From Anaerolineae bacterium (lineage in GTDB: Bacteria; Chloroflexota; Anaerolineae; Aggregatilineales; Phototrophicaceae): a stretch of 64,000 nt of DNA. Positions 62,919 through 64,000 of the stretch are shown one piece after another. The DNA lies in the NCBI GenBank assembly GCA_025055175.1, contig JANWYT010000023.1:124001-188000 (forward strand), read 5' to 3'. Position numbers and translations under genes: made by a program. The notes under the pieces are model-generated. The model searched no databases and was not told the origin of the DNA. It worked only from the letters and a program-made list of their open reading frames with translations. Every line of letters starts with the position of its first letter. Within the stretch, counting starts at the first letter, position 1.

Positions 62919-64000
62919 CTATGCACGTGCGTTTTATCCCAGGTCAACGGATTCACATCATCGGCATTGGCGGCTCTGGCATGTCAGCCATCGCCCGCAT
63001 TTTGTTGGAGCAGGGCTACACCGTCAGCGGCTCGGATCGTACCTTCAACAGTCTCATGGAGGAGCTGGCGCGCGATGGCGCTATCGTCTACGCCGATCAC
63101 GACGCGACGTATGTGCAAGGGGCGGAATGGGTGATTCGTTCCTCGGCCATCACCGACGGCCACATTGAGGTGCTGGCGGCGGAGGCGCTAGGCATCCCTG
63201 TCCTCAAGCGCGCAGCCGCCCTGGCCGCCTTGATGGAGGGTGATTTTGTGGTGGCGGTCGCTGGCACGCACGGCAAGACGACGACGACGTCTATGCTGGT
63301 GCATGTCCTCCAGCAGGCGAGCCAAGACCCATCGTACATCGTAGGCGGGGTGATGGGTAACACCGGCCGCAACGCTGGCGTGGGCCGCGACTCCGTCTTC
63401 ATCATCGAAGCCGACGAATACGACAATATGTTTCATGGCCTAAAGCCTCAGATCGAAATTGTGACCAACGTCGAATACGATCATCCGGACTTCTTCCCCA
63501 CGCGCTCAGCACTGGTCGAGTCTTTTTCGCTGTTTGTGGGCCTGTTGCCCGCCAACGGCCTGCTCATCGCTTGCGCTGATGATCCTGTCGCGCTCGCCTT
63601 TGCGCGCAATCGCGCCATCGTCAACTTGCCCGTGCAGACCTATGGCACGACGGTGAACGCCGACTGGCAGGCGCTCAACGTCCGTACCCAGGGCCTGAAC
63701 ACGCTGTTTGACGCCTGCCACGCAGGGAGTTTTTTGGGACAAGTGAGCTTGCGCGTGCCAGGCGAACACAACGCGCTGAACGCCCTGGCGGTCATCGCTG
63801 CGGCTCATGCGCTGAGGGTAGATTTTGAGCAGACAGCGCGCGCCCTGGCCAGCTTTGAAGGCACGGAGCGTCGCTTTGAGATCACCCGCGACTCAGATGG
63901 CCTGGCCACCGTAGACGACTATGCCCATCATCCTACGGCCATCCGCAAGACCATCGCTGCCGCGCGGGCGCGCTACCCAGGACGGCAGCTGTGGGCCGTC
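62915..64000 (+). CDS. murC: UDP-N-acetylmuramate-L-alanine ligase MurC, C-terminus missing
   Basis: The first 362 codons are inside the window and the frame is open at the right edge. 'IHIIGIGGSGMSAIARILL' is the MurC N-terminal UDP-binding loop. 'VAGTHGKTTTTSML' (residues 117-122 hold GTHGKT) is the ATP site, and 'IEADEYDNMFHGLKP' and 'VDDYAHHPTAI' are further Mur ligase signatures. It adds L-Ala to UDP-MurNAc in the cytoplasm. ATG 62915 overlaps the CvpA-like stop (ATGA), with AGGA four bases upstream. Confidence 0.95.
   Translation, partial: MTMHVRFIPGQRIHIIGIGGSGMSAIARILLEQGYTVSGSDRTFNSLMEELARDGAIVYADHDATYVQGAEWVIRSSAITDGHIEVLAAEALGIPVLKRAAALAALMEGDFVVAVAGTHGKTTTTSMLVHVLQQASQDPSYIVGGVMGNTGRNAGVGRDSVFIIEADEYDNMFHGLKPQIEIVTNVEYDHPDFFPTRSALVESFSLFVGLLPANGLLIACADDPVALAFARNRAIVNLPVQTYGTTVNADWQALNVRTQGLNTLFDACHAGSFLGQVSLRVPGEHNALNALAVIAAAHALRVDFEQTARALASFEGTERRFEITRDSDGLATVDDYAHHPTAIRKTIAAARARYPGRQLWAV

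Overview
The window is about 60% GC, densely coded on both strands, and carries no rRNA, tRNA, CRISPR array or insertion sequence that I could see. The gene content fits a bacterium of the Chloroflexota (an Anaerolineae-like lineage is my guess): a five-subunit NAD-linked [NiFe] hydrogenase (HoxEFUYH), a PdhABC dehydrogenase, many EamA exporters, orphan histidine kinases, an FtsW-MurG-MurC wall cluster, and no outer-membrane or LPS genes. The lineage is an inference; no rRNA or marker comparison was possible.

Layout. 1-7154: the start of a secreted glycosidase-like protein facing a small orphan gene across a control region with a 35-bp near-palindrome; a membrane-anchored phospholipase-D-like protein; a coiled-coil protein; a Ca2+-type P-ATPase; a PAP2 phosphatase. 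7288-18242: a secreted HExxH protein, then a polyamine island. In the island an amine oxidase and a GNAT run leftward, while PotB, PotC, two PotD, PotA and a C45 acyltransferase-like hydrolase run rightward; a second GNAT paralogue closes the block. 18423-23804: hoxEFUYHW. 23809-31064: a solitary, intact HK97-type phage portal gene, a PlsC-like acyltransferase, a glycosyltransferase, a small molybdopterin oxidoreductase and pdhABC. 31298-41411: a solitary solute-binding protein facing a histidine kinase that lacks its phosphoacceptor His, a CopC-CopD protein with a broken haem motif, an EamA exporter whose end overlaps a NarX-type kinase gene, and an APH-like kinase.

41750-44661 is a tightly coupled operon of an SDR-like protein, a HAD hydrolase, a shikimate-kinase-like protein without a P-loop and a TlpA thioredoxin. 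44696-52582 holds a MarR regulator, two EamA exporters with a hybrid kinase, an acyl-CoA dehydrogenase, cysteine synthase and a flavin monooxygenase. 52658-57473 is a compact chemosensory operon (CheW, sensor-less MCP, CheA-REC, unknown protein) that appears to start from a leaderless transcript. 57587-64000 has a peroxiredoxin, an agmatine-deiminase-family enzyme and ftsW-murG-(two CvpA-like genes)-murC, the last cut by the window edge.

How the genes work together. The polyamine genes could import spermidine or putrescine (PotABCD), oxidise it (amine oxidase) and modify it (GNATs, C45 protein); an agmatine deiminase-family gene lies 41 kb away. Hydrogenase and pyruvate dehydrogenase both deal in NADH. 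The most unusual material is a set of pseudoenzyme-like proteins (kinases, an SDR and a cytochrome domain lacking key residues) kept in intact, translationally coupled genes, and a phage portal without a phage.
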